A DNA stretch of 64,000 nt from Luteibaculum oceani (GTDB taxonomy: Bacteria; Bacteroidota; Bacteroidia; Flavobacteriales_D; Luteibaculaceae), in contig NZ_VORB01000002.1 in NCBI RefSeq assembly GCF_007995015.1, positions 124,001-188,000 on the forward strand. The letters run 5' to 3'. The first letter of the stretch is position 1. Every line of letters begins with the position of its first letter. This document shows positions 17,588-25,569 of this stretch, piece after piece. The position numbers and the translations under genes are program-made. The notes beneath the pieces were generated by a model, which saw only the letters and a program-made list of their open reading frames with translations, was not told the DNA's origin and did no database searches.

Positions 17588-18697
17588 ATGTTTGAAGTAG
17601 AAGAAATTAACCAAAATTCACTCCAAGATAACCCGGTTTTAAGCCAATTATCGGCTTTAAATCACGAGGAGTTACTTTTTTGCAATGACAAAGCAACTGG
17701 TTTAAAAGCCATTATTGCTGTTCATAATACCGTGTTAGGTCCTGCATTAGGAGGTACCAGAATGTGGAAATACAACAACGAGATGGAGGCTATTACCGAC
17801 GTGTTGCGTCTTTCTCGTGGTATGACATATAAATCGGCGATTTCTGGATTAAATCTAGGTGGTGGAAAGGCCGTAATCATTGGTGATTCTAGAAAAGATA
17901 AATCTGAGGCTATGTTCCGCAGGTTTGGGCGTTTTGTAAACGATTTAGGTGGAAAATACATTACCGCAGAGGATGTAGGAATTAATACCAGAGATATCGA
18001 GTATATCGCCATGGAAACAGATTTTGTTTCTGGTAAACCAGCTCACCTTGGTGGAGGTGGAGATCCTTCTCCTGTTACTGCTTATGGTGTATATATGGGA
18101 ATGAAAGCCGCAGCAAAAAAGGCTTACGGAACTGATTCTCTTACTGGTAAAACGGTTCTAGTGCAAGGATGTGGTAATGTTGGTCGCTACCTTATCGACT
18201 ACATTGCAAAGGAGAATGCAGTTATTAAGATCTCTGATATCCACGAGGATTCAATTAAAATGGTAACCGACAAGCACAGTGGAGTTACTGTTGTTCCGGT
18301 TAATGAGGTGTACAATACCGAAATGGATATTTATGCTCCTTGTGCTTTGGGCGCAACAATAAACGACGAGACTCTTAAAGTTCTAAAATGTCAGATTGTA
18401 GCAGGTGCAGCGAATAACCAACTTGCTGATGAGGCGAAGCACGGTAAAGCCTTAATAGAAAAAGGAATGCTTTACGCTCCAGATTTTCTAATTAACGCTG
18501 GTGGTATTATTAATTGTTATTCCGAGGTTATTGGATATAACGAGAAAATGGCCATGGAGCAAACTGAAAATATTTACAATACTACTTTAGATATTTTCAC
18601 CAAGTCGGAGCTTGAAAATATTCCAACATACCTGGCTGCTAACAAAATGGCCGAAGCCAGAATAGACGCAATAGCAAAAGTTAAAAGAAGTTTCTAA
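17588..18697 (+). CDS. Glu/Leu/Phe/Val dehydrogenase (leucine dehydrogenase type)
   Basis: NAD-dependent oxidative deaminase of branched-chain amino acids. 369 residues from ATG 17588; the 24 extra residues in frame upstream would precede the promoter box. The catalytic lysine region is seen in SGLNLGGGKAVI, the dimerisation domain begins GPALGGTRMW, and the Rossmann motif VQGCGNVGRYL is present. The length and the GPALGGTRMW block favour leucine over glutamate dehydrogenase. First gene of an operon with nusB, a DUF1573 lipoprotein, yajC and coaE (gaps of -4 to +3 bases). Confidence 0.9.
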   Translation: MFEVEEINQNSLQDNPVLSQLSALNHEELLFCNDKATGLKAIIAVHNTVLGPALGGTRMWKYNNEMEAITDVLRLSRGMTYKSAISGLNLGGGKAVIIGDSRKDKSEAMFRRFGRFVNDLGGKYITAEDVGINTRDIEYIAMETDFVSGKPAHLGGGGDPSPVTAYGVYMGMKAAAKKAYGTDSLTGKTVLVQGCGNVGRYLIDYIAKENAVIKISDIHEDSIKMVTDKHSGVTVVPVNEVYNTEMDIYAPCALGATINDETLKVLKCQIVAGAANNQLADEAKHGKALIEKGMLYAPDFLINAGGIINCYSEVIGYNEKMAMEQTENIYNTTLDIFTKSELENIPTYLAANKMAEARIDAIAKVKRSF

Positions 18698-18700
18698 ACA

Positions 18701-19651
18701 ATGGGGATTCTCCACAGGCGACATTTAAGATTAAAATCCCTACATGCGTTGTATGCACATTTGCAAAATGACAACGGACCTACGGTTGGTGTAAAGAACT
18801 TGAAAGCTAGCTGCGAAAAGGTGTACGAAATGTACATTATGTTACTTCAGTTGTTGGCCGATTTAAAGAAGCTAGCCGAAGAGCGTGCAGCAGAGGTAAA
18901 AGCTGAGAAAAAGACCCTTGGTGATGCGAAACTTCCGGAAGAAATTTTTGCGGAAAACGTAATCCTGAGAAAACTGGTTTCTTCCTCTGAGCTTCAAGCC
19001 AAAGTACACGCCTTAAAAATAAACTGGTTTAGAAACGACCCTGAGATAGTGGATAAGGTTTTTAGAACCTTCGCAAGAAGTGAAGACTATAAAAACTACA
19101 TCCAGGAGGGAGCCGGAGATCCAAAGCGCGATTGTAAGGTTGTAGTTAAAATTTTTAAGCAGTATGTGGTAAACAACGAGGCTTTGCAAAAAACGCTTGA
19201 AGAAAAAAGTATTTTTTGGAATGACGACTTGGATATTGTTGCGGTGAACGTTTTAAAAACGCTGGATAGGGCTTTAAAAGAAGATCAGTTCCAGTTAATT
19301 CCCTTGTACAAGGACTTCGAGGATGACAATTCATTTATGAAAAAGTTATTCCACGCCACCTTGTCGGATTGGGATGAATCGGAAGAGAGAATAGAGAAAC
19401 TTGCCAAAAACTGGGATGTAGATCGTATTGCTCTTATGGATCGTATTATTATGTCCATGGCAATGGCTGAGCTTACATCTTTTTCTGAAATTCCAGTAAA
19501 GGTTACACTTAACGAGTACATAGAACTTGCGAAGGAATATAGTACCAATAAGAGTAAGAACTTTGTTAACGGAATATTAGACAAGGCAATCGTACAGCTA
19601 AGAGAAGAGGATAAAATCAATAAAACGGGAAGAGGATTACTAGACACATGA
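18701..19651 (+). CDS. nusB: Transcription antitermination factor NusB (long form)
   Basis: 316 residues, about twice the length of E. coli NusB, as is usual in Bacteroidota. The N-terminus (ILHRRHLRLKSLHALYAH) and the C-terminal NusB domain from about 190 (WDVDRIALMDRIIMSMAMAEL, PVKVTLNEYIELAKEY, FVNGILDKAI) are canonical; the middle is a helical insertion. NusB with NusE starts antitermination on rRNA operons. It overlaps the following lipoprotein gene by 4 bases. Confidence 0.92.
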   Translation: MGILHRRHLRLKSLHALYAHLQNDNGPTVGVKNLKASCEKVYEMYIMLLQLLADLKKLAEERAAEVKAEKKTLGDAKLPEEIFAENVILRKLVSSSELQAKVHALKINWFRNDPEIVDKVFRTFARSEDYKNYIQEGAGDPKRDCKVVVKIFKQYVVNNEALQKTLEEKSIFWNDDLDIVAVNVLKTLDRALKEDQFQLIPLYKDFEDDNSFMKKLFHATLSDWDESEERIEKLAKNWDVDRIALMDRIIMSMAMAELTSFSEIPVKVTLNEYIELAKEYSTNKSKNFVNGILDKAIVQLREEDKINKTGRGLLDT

Positions 19652-20100
19652 GAAAGATAGTTTTAGCAATAGCCCTTCCAATTTTCCTTTTTGGATGTGG
19701 GGGAGAGGATAGAAAAATAACTCCAGATATCATCAAGAATCCAGTATCAGGTTCATCGGAGAAAGAAACCGAGGTTCCAGCGCTTACCTTCACCGAGCAA
19801 AGATTCGAGTTTGGAACAATTTCTCAGGGAGAACGAATAGAACATACCTTTGAATTTACCAATACCGGTACTGCACCTTTAGTGATAAATGCCATTGAAG
19901 GTTCTTGTGGATGTACCGTAGTAGATAACTGGACTAAAGACCCTATTCAACCAGGCGAAAAAGGCTCTTTTCTAGCGCAGTTTAATAGTGAAGGTAAAGA
20001 AGGACAACAGAATATAAGAATAACAGTAGCGGCTAATACCATACCCTCAAGTAGTATTGCGGTAATGGCAGGAAACGTTGTAAAACCAAAAGGTAAATAA
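19648..20100 (+). CDS. DUF1573 lipoprotein
   Basis: 150 residues. Lipobox FLFGC, then a DUF1573 Ig-like beta sandwich: FEFGTISQGERIEHTFEFTN, GTAPLVINAIEGSCGCTV, and PIQPGEKGSFLAQFN. The family is abundant in Bacteroidota and secreted or outer-membrane attached; no biochemical role is established. It is coupled at both ends (4-base overlap with nusB, 1-base overlap with yajC). Confidence 0.88.
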   Translation: MRKIVLAIALPIFLFGCGGEDRKITPDIIKNPVSGSSEKETEVPALTFTEQRFEFGTISQGERIEHTFEFTNTGTAPLVINAIEGSCGCTVVDNWTKDPIQPGEKGSFLAQFNSEGKEGQQNIRITVAANTIPSSSIAVMAGNVVKPKGK

Positions 20101-20417
20101 TGAATTTATTAAGTGTATTTCTAATGGCACCTCCAGCAGAGGGGCAGAATCCAATTATATCCTTAATTCCATGGGTTGGAATCATAATCGTTTTCTATTT
20201 CTTTATGATTCGTCCTCAAATGAAGAGAAACAAGGAGCTTAAGAAATTTAGAGAAAGCTTAAAGCAAGGAGATAAGGTGGTAACCATGAGCGGGATTCAC
20301 GGTAAAATTAAGGATATAGATACCGATACCGTGGTTTTGGAGATTGAAAATGGTAAACTTCGCGTAGAGAAGTCTGCACTTTCTCCAAGCGGGAAAATGG
20401 AGCCACAAAAAGGATAA
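20100..20417 (+). CDS. yajC: Preprotein translocase subunit YajC
   Basis: 105 residues. One N-terminal membrane helix (ISLIPWVGIIIVFYFFMI) followed by RPQMKRNKELKKFRESLKQG and VVTMSGIHGKI, the standard YajC core. It is an auxiliary subunit of SecDF at the inner membrane. It shares one base with the preceding stop codon (TAATG) and is followed two bases later by coaE. Confidence 0.95.
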   Translation: MNLLSVFLMAPPAEGQNPIISLIPWVGIIIVFYFFMIRPQMKRNKELKKFRESLKQGDKVVTMSGIHGKIKDIDTDTVVLEIENGKLRVEKSALSPSGKMEPQKG

Positions 20418-20419
20418 TC

Positions 20420-21031
20420 ATGGCTAAAAGCCAAATTCTAGGAATTACTGGCGGCATTGGAGCTGGTAAAAGTTTTGTAGCGGGGATATTCAATCACTTG
20501 GGTATCCCCGTTTATAATTCTGATCTTAGGGCTAAACAAATATTAGCAGAGCATTCCGAGGTAAAATCAGAGTTAAAGTCTTTTTTTGGATCCGAAGTCT
20601 TCCATGAAAATGGAGATGTGGACAGAGCTAAATTAGCATCTATTGTTTTTACCGATGCAAGCAAGCTTAAACAGCTCAATGAAATTATACATCCACGCGT
20701 TGCCCAAGATTTTGAAAATTGGATAAACGATCATGGAAATTCTCCATGGATAATTAAGGAGGCTGCAATCCTCATTGAAAGTGGAGCCTACAAGTCTTGC
20801 GACAAAATTCTAATGATATCTGCCGATACGGAGGTGAGAATATCTAGAGTAATAAATAGAGACCAATCCCAAAGAAAGGATGTGGAGGAAAGAATCGCAA
20901 ACCAAATGGGCGACCAGGAAAGACGTGGCTATTGTGATTTTGAAATCTTAAATGACGGTACAAAAGCCTTATTACCTCAAATAAATGAGGTTTTAAAAGG
21001 AATTAATTGGAGGAGTAATATTCAGGATTAA
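20420..21031 (+). CDS. coaE: Dephospho-CoA kinase
   Basis: 203 residues; phosphorylates dephospho-CoA, the last step of coenzyme A synthesis. P-loop GGIGAGKS at residues 11-18, the substrate region GIPVYNSDLRAK, HPRVAQDFENW and the lid RDQSQRKDVEERI are visible. Last gene of the operon; its 3' end overlaps the convergent dehydratase gene by 29 bases, and no terminator is visible there. Confidence 0.95.
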   Translation: MAKSQILGITGGIGAGKSFVAGIFNHLGIPVYNSDLRAKQILAEHSEVKSELKSFFGSEVFHENGDVDRAKLASIVFTDASKLKQLNEIIHPRVAQDFENWINDHGNSPWIIKEAAILIESGAYKSCDKILMISADTEVRISRVINRDQSQRKDVEERIANQMGDQERRGYCDFEILNDGTKALLPQINEVLKGINWRSNIQD

Positions 21032-21959
21032 CGTTACCCCCTGAAATGAGCACGGCGATGTTCTTTCCAGCAATTTCACTCCGTCGTGTATCCAATATTG
21101 CTAAAGGAACCGCAGAAGATGGTTCAATAAGCAAATTGTATTCTTTCAACATTTTACTTCCCCAGTGCATTATGGAATCTTCGCTGCATAATAGAATGTC
21201 GCGAGCATAGCTTTTAATGATGGGGAAATTAATTTCACCTACTGTAGTTCTTAGACCATCGGCGCAAGTGTCTGCTTTGAATGATGTGTTTCTTTGTCCC
21301 GAAGAAAAACCAAGGAATCCGTCCCGCGCCATTTCGGGTTCACATCCATATATTGAAACCTCTGGTGAAAAATGACTAGCTGCAAGAAGGCTACCAGCTA
21401 GTAGTCCTCCACCTCCTAATGGGCAATAGATTTCCTCTATTCCGGGCTGTAATTTTATAATTTCCATTGCCGCCGTGCCTTGACCTTCTATGATGTCCAG
21501 ATGATCGTATGGTGGAACTAATGTTTGTCCTTCTCTTTCTTGGATTTCACTGCACATTGATTCACGTGCATCAATGTTGTTTTCGCAGCGCACAATGTTG
21601 CAATTCCATCTTTTCATCCCCTCAATTTTCACCTGTGGGGCTCCTTGAGGAACTACAACGGTGCATTTAATCCCCAACTGGAAACTAGCGTAAGCCAATG
21701 CTTGACCATGATTACCAGATGAATGGGTAATCACTCCCGACTCTGCTAGGGTCTGTTTGTTTTTTAGCAAAAAATTGAACGCACCTCGCATTTTAAAGGC
21801 TCGAATGGGGTGAAACTGTTCGCATTTAAGAAAAATGTTAGCATTAAAATAGGTGTTAAGGGCTTCAATTTCTATTAGCGGAGTTTCCGATACAAAAGGA
21901 GAAATTCTTTGTTTTGCGTCGTTAAAATCGTGTATTGAGATGGGAGAAATTGATGTCAT
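21003..21959 (-). CDS. PLP-dependent threonine/serine dehydratase or serine racemase-like
   Basis: 318 residues, fold type II PLP enzyme without the ACT regulatory domain of biosynthetic IlvA. The PLP lysine is Lys56 in RAFKMRGA; families usually read GSFKxRGA, so two residues before AFK differ (PIR instead of TGS-like). SSGNHGQALAYA and the phosphate-binding loop GGGGLLAG are intact, as is ISGGNVNP at the end. Likely a catabolic threonine/serine dehydratase or racemase. Its ATG overlaps the ATG of the divergent GroES-like gene within the tetranucleotide CATG. Confidence 0.85.
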   Translation of the reverse strand: MTSISPISIHDFNDAKQRISPFVSETPLIEIEALNTYFNANIFLKCEQFHPIRAFKMRGAFNFLLKNKQTLAESGVITHSSGNHGQALAYASFQLGIKCTVVVPQGAPQVKIEGMKRWNCNIVRCENNIDARESMCSEIQEREGQTLVPPYDHLDIIEGQGTAAMEIIKLQPGIEEIYCPLGGGGLLAGSLLAASHFSPEVSIYGCEPEMARDGFLGFSSGQRNTSFKADTCADGLRTTVGEINFPIIKSYARDILLCSEDSIMHWGSKMLKEYNLLIEPSSAVPLAILDTRRSEIAGKNIAVLISGGNVNPEYYSSN

Positions 21960-22320
21960 GGATGCAACACAGTTGAATAAACTAATAATTGTTGGAGATA
22001 GGGTGCTAATTAAACCATTAAAACCGGTAGAAAAAACGGATAGTGGGTTGTTTTTACCTCCAGGAGTGCAGCAAAAGGATAAAATCGCACGGGGATACGT
22101 GATAAACGTTGGCCCAGGATACCCAATACCTGCATTGCAAGAAGTCGATCAGCCATGGAAAGAAAGTGCAGAGGAGGTAAAGTATGTTCCTTTGCAACCT
22201 AAAAAGGGCGATTTGGCAGTCTATTTGCAGAAAAGTGCTTATGATATTGAATTTAATGGTGAGAAATTTATCATAATACCTCATTCTGCTATATTATTGC
22301 TCTACAGAGATGATGATTAA
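21958..22320 (+). CDS. GroES family co-chaperone-like protein
   Basis: 120 residues from ATG 21958 (MDATQLNKLIIVGDRVLIKP); ATG 21940 would add six residues. The chaperonin-10 fold is clear: GDRVLIKPLKPVEKTDSGLFLPP, GYVINVGPG, GDLAVYLQKSAYDIEFNGEKFIIIPHSAIL. It differs from true GroES by an insertion between the second and third strand (residues about 60-80), and no groEL is beside it. It may be a second, specialised cpn10-like protein. Followed 12 bases later by a small helical protein. Confidence 0.8.
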   Translation: MDATQLNKLIIVGDRVLIKPLKPVEKTDSGLFLPPGVQQKDKIARGYVINVGPGYPIPALQEVDQPWKESAEEVKYVPLQPKKGDLAVYLQKSAYDIEFNGEKFIIIPHSAILLLYRDDD

Positions 22321-22332
22321 ATAAATAATCCC

Positions 22333-22608
22333 ATGGCAAGTAAAAGAGATTTAAAGAAATATTTTCGTGACCAGTCTAACCAATTAGCAGACCATCTATA
22401 TGGCCCACTAATGTCTGGTGATAAAAACCTTAGAAAAAAAGCAGACGAGCTTCTGGATAAAACGGCTGATGTCTTAGATGAATTTACCAACGACATAAGT
22501 GCTTATCCAAAAAAGAATAAAGCTGCTGTTTCCAAGTATTTCGAGGATCTAAAATTTAGATTCGATGAGGAGTTGAATAAGCTTAAATCAGAAATTGGTA
22601 AGATCTAG
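22333..22608 (+). CDS. Small helical protein of unknown function
   Basis: 91 residues, highly charged (many Lys, Asp and Glu), predicted all-helical and possibly coiled coil, with no signal peptide or membrane span. It follows the GroES-like gene by 12 bases, so the two are probably co-transcribed. I do not recognise a family. The composition and gene order support it as a real gene. It ends two bases from the convergent DEAD helicase. Confidence 0.65.
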   Translation: MASKRDLKKYFRDQSNQLADHLYGPLMSGDKNLRKKADELLDKTADVLDEFTNDISAYPKKNKAAVSKYFEDLKFRFDEELNKLKSEIGKI

Positions 22609-22610
22609 CG

Positions 22611-23858
22611 TTATTTTTTTGCTGGTCTTTTATATTGGTGGTTCTTATTTCTAGGACCGCCTTTTTTGTTTCTCTTTGGATAAGATTTACGCTTAAGCGC
22701 TTCCTCTCTATTAAAAATTGGCGATTTGTACCCCTCGGGGTTTTCTATTTCCAATTCCCGTTCAATAAGTTGCTCGATTTTAATAAATCGCTTTTGATCA
22801 TTTGGAGAAATAAAGGTGATGGCTTCGCCAGATTTCTCCGCCCTAGCAGTTCTTCCAACTCTATGCACATAATCAGCTGCATCATTTGGGACATTGTAGT
22901 TTATAACCACATCAATATCCTCCACATCTATACCCCTGGATGCAATATCGGTTGCAATTAAAATTTTTAAGTTTTTCGATTTAAACTCCCGCATTATTTC
23001 CTCCCTAGCACTTTGTTCTTTATCGCTATGAAGACTTTTTGCTGAGTAATTTCTAGACTGTAAACTAAAGCTTACAAATTTTGCAGCGGCTTTGGTACCG
23101 CAGAAAATTATGATGCTTTTTAGATCCTGATTTTTCTCTACCCAGTCCACCAAATAATTAACCTTGTCGCCTTCGGTTAAGCTGATGGCCCTTTGTTTGA
23201 TTTTTGCCGCTGGTTTAGAGATCTGAAAGGAAATTTCCTCTGGGTCGGTTAGAATATCTCTGGCAAGATCCTTAATACTCGGAGGCATGGTGGCCGAGAA
23301 CAGAAGATTTTGTTTTCTATTCGGCAACAGTTTGGTAATACGTGTAATGTCTTCAACAAAACCCATATCTAACATTCTATCGGCTTCATCTAATACAAAA
23401 ACTTCTATGCGCTTTCCAATTTCAGGGTGGAGATTGAGGTGAGATAGAATTTTACCGGGGGTACCAATTATTAAGTTAACACCTTCCTGTAGGGCTTTGC
23501 GATTGCTATCAAATTTATCGCCTCCAGTTCCTCCATAAAGTGTAATAGAAGAGATTCCAGTGAAATAGGAAATTCCATCACACTGCTGATCTATCTGCAA
23601 CGCAAGTTCTCTAGTAGGGCATACTACAAGTGCGTAGTTCTCATTTTCTCCCTTTTTAATGCAGTTTTGAATAATGGGGATTAGAAAAGAAGCTGTTTTA
23701 CCCGTTCCCGTCTGAGAGCAGGCAATTAAATCTTTGTTATCAAGGATAATGGGAATAGCCGCTTGTTGTATGTTGGTGGGTTTTGTAATCCCCATGTAAC
23801 CTAATGCATCTACAATCTCATCTACTACCTTTAGGTCCTTAAAATTTGATAACTCCAT
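22611..23858 (-). CDS. DEAD-box RNA helicase
   Basis: 415 residues. Q motif (GITKPTNIQQAAIP), motif I SQTGTGKTA, motif Ib GTPGK, motif II DEAD in VLDEADRML, motif III SAT, motif V ATDIASRGID, motif VI HRVGRTAR. The C-terminal tail is basic and Lys/Arg/Asn-rich (KRKSYPKRNKKGGPRNKNH), typical of RhlE/CsdA-like helicases that act on ribosomal RNA or cold-stressed mRNA. The specific role is not determinable. Confidence 0.93.
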   Translation of the reverse strand: MELSNFKDLKVVDEIVDALGYMGITKPTNIQQAAIPIILDNKDLIACSQTGTGKTASFLIPIIQNCIKKGENENYALVVCPTRELALQIDQQCDGISYFTGISSITLYGGTGGDKFDSNRKALQEGVNLIIGTPGKILSHLNLHPEIGKRIEVFVLDEADRMLDMGFVEDITRITKLLPNRKQNLLFSATMPPSIKDLARDILTDPEEISFQISKPAAKIKQRAISLTEGDKVNYLVDWVEKNQDLKSIIIFCGTKAAAKFVSFSLQSRNYSAKSLHSDKEQSAREEIMREFKSKNLKILIATDIASRGIDVEDIDVVINYNVPNDAADYVHRVGRTARAEKSGEAITFISPNDQKRFIKIEQLIERELEIENPEGYKSPIFNREEALKRKSYPKRNKKGGPRNKNHQYKRPAKK

Positions 23859-23889
23859 GTATTCTTGTTCGCTAAGAAATAATTAAAAC

Positions 23890-23897
23890 TACTTTTG
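23890..23897 (+). promoter_or_regulatory. -7 promoter box for yaaA operon
   Basis: TACTTTTG followed by C is an exact match to the Bacteroidota -7 box, 15 bases before the yaaA ATG. The nearest TTG lies about 22 bases upstream, slightly longer than ideal spacing. Confidence 0.55.
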
Positions 23898-23912
23898 CCC
23901 GAAAATTAGCTT

Positions 23913-24692
23913 ATGCTCGCCATAGTTTCTCCAGCTAAGACATTAGATTATACCACTCCATTCGAAGTAAATTCTGCTGTAGAACCACAATTTAAGGAAG
24001 AGGCTTTGTACCTGGTAAAAAAAATCTCAGGATACAGCGCTAAACGGATCGCCAAATTAATGAATGTTAGCGAAGAAATTGCACAATTAAATTTCGATCG
24101 CTTTCAAACTTTTGAACCCGATTTTAACCAAGATAATTCCCGGCCCGCAATTTATGCATTCAAAGGGGATGTATATCAAGGATTAGACGCTTACAGTCTG
24201 GATAAGGAACAAATTAATTTTTTAAATAAGCACGCGGCAATCCTAAGTGGGTTATATGGTGTCCTTAGACCCTTAGATTTAATGCAGCCTTATCGCATGG
24301 AGATGGGATTGTCTTTTAAGGTAACTCCCAAAAAGACTAATCTTTATAAATATTGGGACAATAAAATTTGCGAGGCACTAGAGGCCTTATTAGAAAATTC
24401 TACCGGTGAAAAGGTGTTGGTAAATCTAGCATCGAATGAATACGCCAAGGCGGCTAACCTTAAAAACTTTAGTTTTCCAGTTATCGAATGCGATTTTCAG
24501 GATAAAAGGCCAGATGGTTCCTACAAAACAATTGGTTTTAATGCTAAGAAAGCAAGAGGAATGATGTTGAGGTTTATTGCTGAAAACAACATCACAAATT
24601 CTGAGCATTTAAAGGCATTTAAATCTGAAGGCTATATATTTAACCCCGAATTTAGTTCCAAAAATAAGTGGGTATTTACCCGCGACAATTAA
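23913..24692 (+). CDS. yaaA: Peroxide stress protein YaaA
   Basis: 259 residues, family length. Characteristic blocks: MLAIVSPAKTLDY, FKGDVYQGLDA, LSGLYGVLRPLDLMQPYRMEMG, LVNLASNEYAKA and KKARGMMLRFI. In E. coli YaaA lowers free iron under hydrogen peroxide stress and binds DNA. It is followed five bases later by an FKBP gene. Confidence 0.95.
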   Translation: MLAIVSPAKTLDYTTPFEVNSAVEPQFKEEALYLVKKISGYSAKRIAKLMNVSEEIAQLNFDRFQTFEPDFNQDNSRPAIYAFKGDVYQGLDAYSLDKEQINFLNKHAAILSGLYGVLRPLDLMQPYRMEMGLSFKVTPKKTNLYKYWDNKICEALEALLENSTGEKVLVNLASNEYAKAANLKNFSFPVIECDFQDKRPDGSYKTIGFNAKKARGMMLRFIAENNITNSEHLKAFKSEGYIFNPEFSSKNKWVFTRDN

Positions 24693-24697
24693 AAATT

Positions 24698-25402
24698 ATG
24701 AAGTTAGTATTATCAATTGTATGTATTCTTTCAATAGGATTTTCTGCCAACGCGCAATTCTTCAAAAAGGATAAGGAGGAAGATCAGAAAAAGGTTTTTA
24801 AACTTAATAACGACGTCGATTCTCTTTCTTATGCTTTAGGAATATCGGTTGCAGATGAAGTGAAATCTCAAAATGTTGATAGTATTTCTGTTGAGGCCTT
24901 TTTAAAAGCAATTAAATCAAGCTTAAAGGGTGATAAACAATTGATGAATACCAATGATGCCCGTCTTTATTACTCTAACTATATCAGAGAAAAACAAGAG
25001 GAAAAAGCAGAATTGGCAAAAGTTGCAGGGGTAAAGTTCTTGGAGGAAAATAAAACGAAGGAAGGAGTAACCACTCTTCCATCTGGGCTGCAATATAAAA
25101 TCCTAAAAAAGAGCAACTCTGGTGAGAAACCTGTTGCTTCAGATCGCGTTAAAGTTCACTACCACGGAACATTAATTGATGGGACTGTGTTTGATTCATC
25201 AGTAGAACGTGGAAGACCAGCTACTTTCCCAGTAAACGCAGTAATTAAAGGATGGGTAGAGGCACTTCAACTGATGGAAGTAGGAGATAAATGGATGCTA
25301 TACATCCCCCAAGATTTAGCCTATGGTGGTAGAGCTGCTGGTCAAATCCCTCCATATTCTACGCTAATTTTTGAGGTAGAACTATTAGAAATTGTGAAAT
25401 AA
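24698..25402 (+). CDS. FKBP-type peptidyl-prolyl isomerase, exported
   Basis: 234 residues from ATG 24698, which begins a signal peptide (MKLVLSIVCILSIGFSANAQ). An FKBP N-terminal dimerisation domain about 35-115 (DSLSYALGISVADEVK) is followed by the catalytic FKBP domain about 140-234 (VKVHYHGTLIDGTVFDSS, GWVEALQLMEVGDKW, AYGGRAAGQIPPYSTLIFEVEL). FkpA/Mip-like folding helper of the periplasm or outer membrane. It shares one base with the next small gene. Confidence 0.93.
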   Translation: MKLVLSIVCILSIGFSANAQFFKKDKEEDQKKVFKLNNDVDSLSYALGISVADEVKSQNVDSISVEAFLKAIKSSLKGDKQLMNTNDARLYYSNYIREKQEEKAELAKVAGVKFLEENKTKEGVTTLPSGLQYKILKKSNSGEKPVASDRVKVHYHGTLIDGTVFDSSVERGRPATFPVNAVIKGWVEALQLMEVGDKWMLYIPQDLAYGGRAAGQIPPYSTLIFEVELLEIVK

Positions 25403-25560
25403 TGAAGCCCTTTTTCCAGTACCTAATTAATCTGTTTAATCCGAAAGCGAAGAAAGATAAATCTACCCTGGAGATTAAAGCCATGCATGGAATCAACAAG
25501 ATATCAATAGTAATATTTACTGTTGGGTTGTTGTATTTGATATTTAAGGTCTGGATCTAG
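25402..25560 (+). CDS. Small single-span membrane protein (DUF6728-like)
   Basis: 52 residues, ATG at 25402 overlapping the FKBP stop (TAATG). The sequence starts MKPFFQYLINLFNPKAKK, has a charged linker with MHGINKIS, then one membrane helix (IVIFTVGLLYLIFKVW). Size, the MHGIN block and the terminal helix resemble the small Bacteroidota family DUF6728, recalled from memory. A tight overlap and a terminator just downstream support it as real. Function unknown. Confidence 0.75.
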   Translation: MKPFFQYLINLFNPKAKKDKSTLEIKAMHGINKISIVIFTVGLLYLIFKVWI

Positions 25561-25569
25561 GAATTTATC

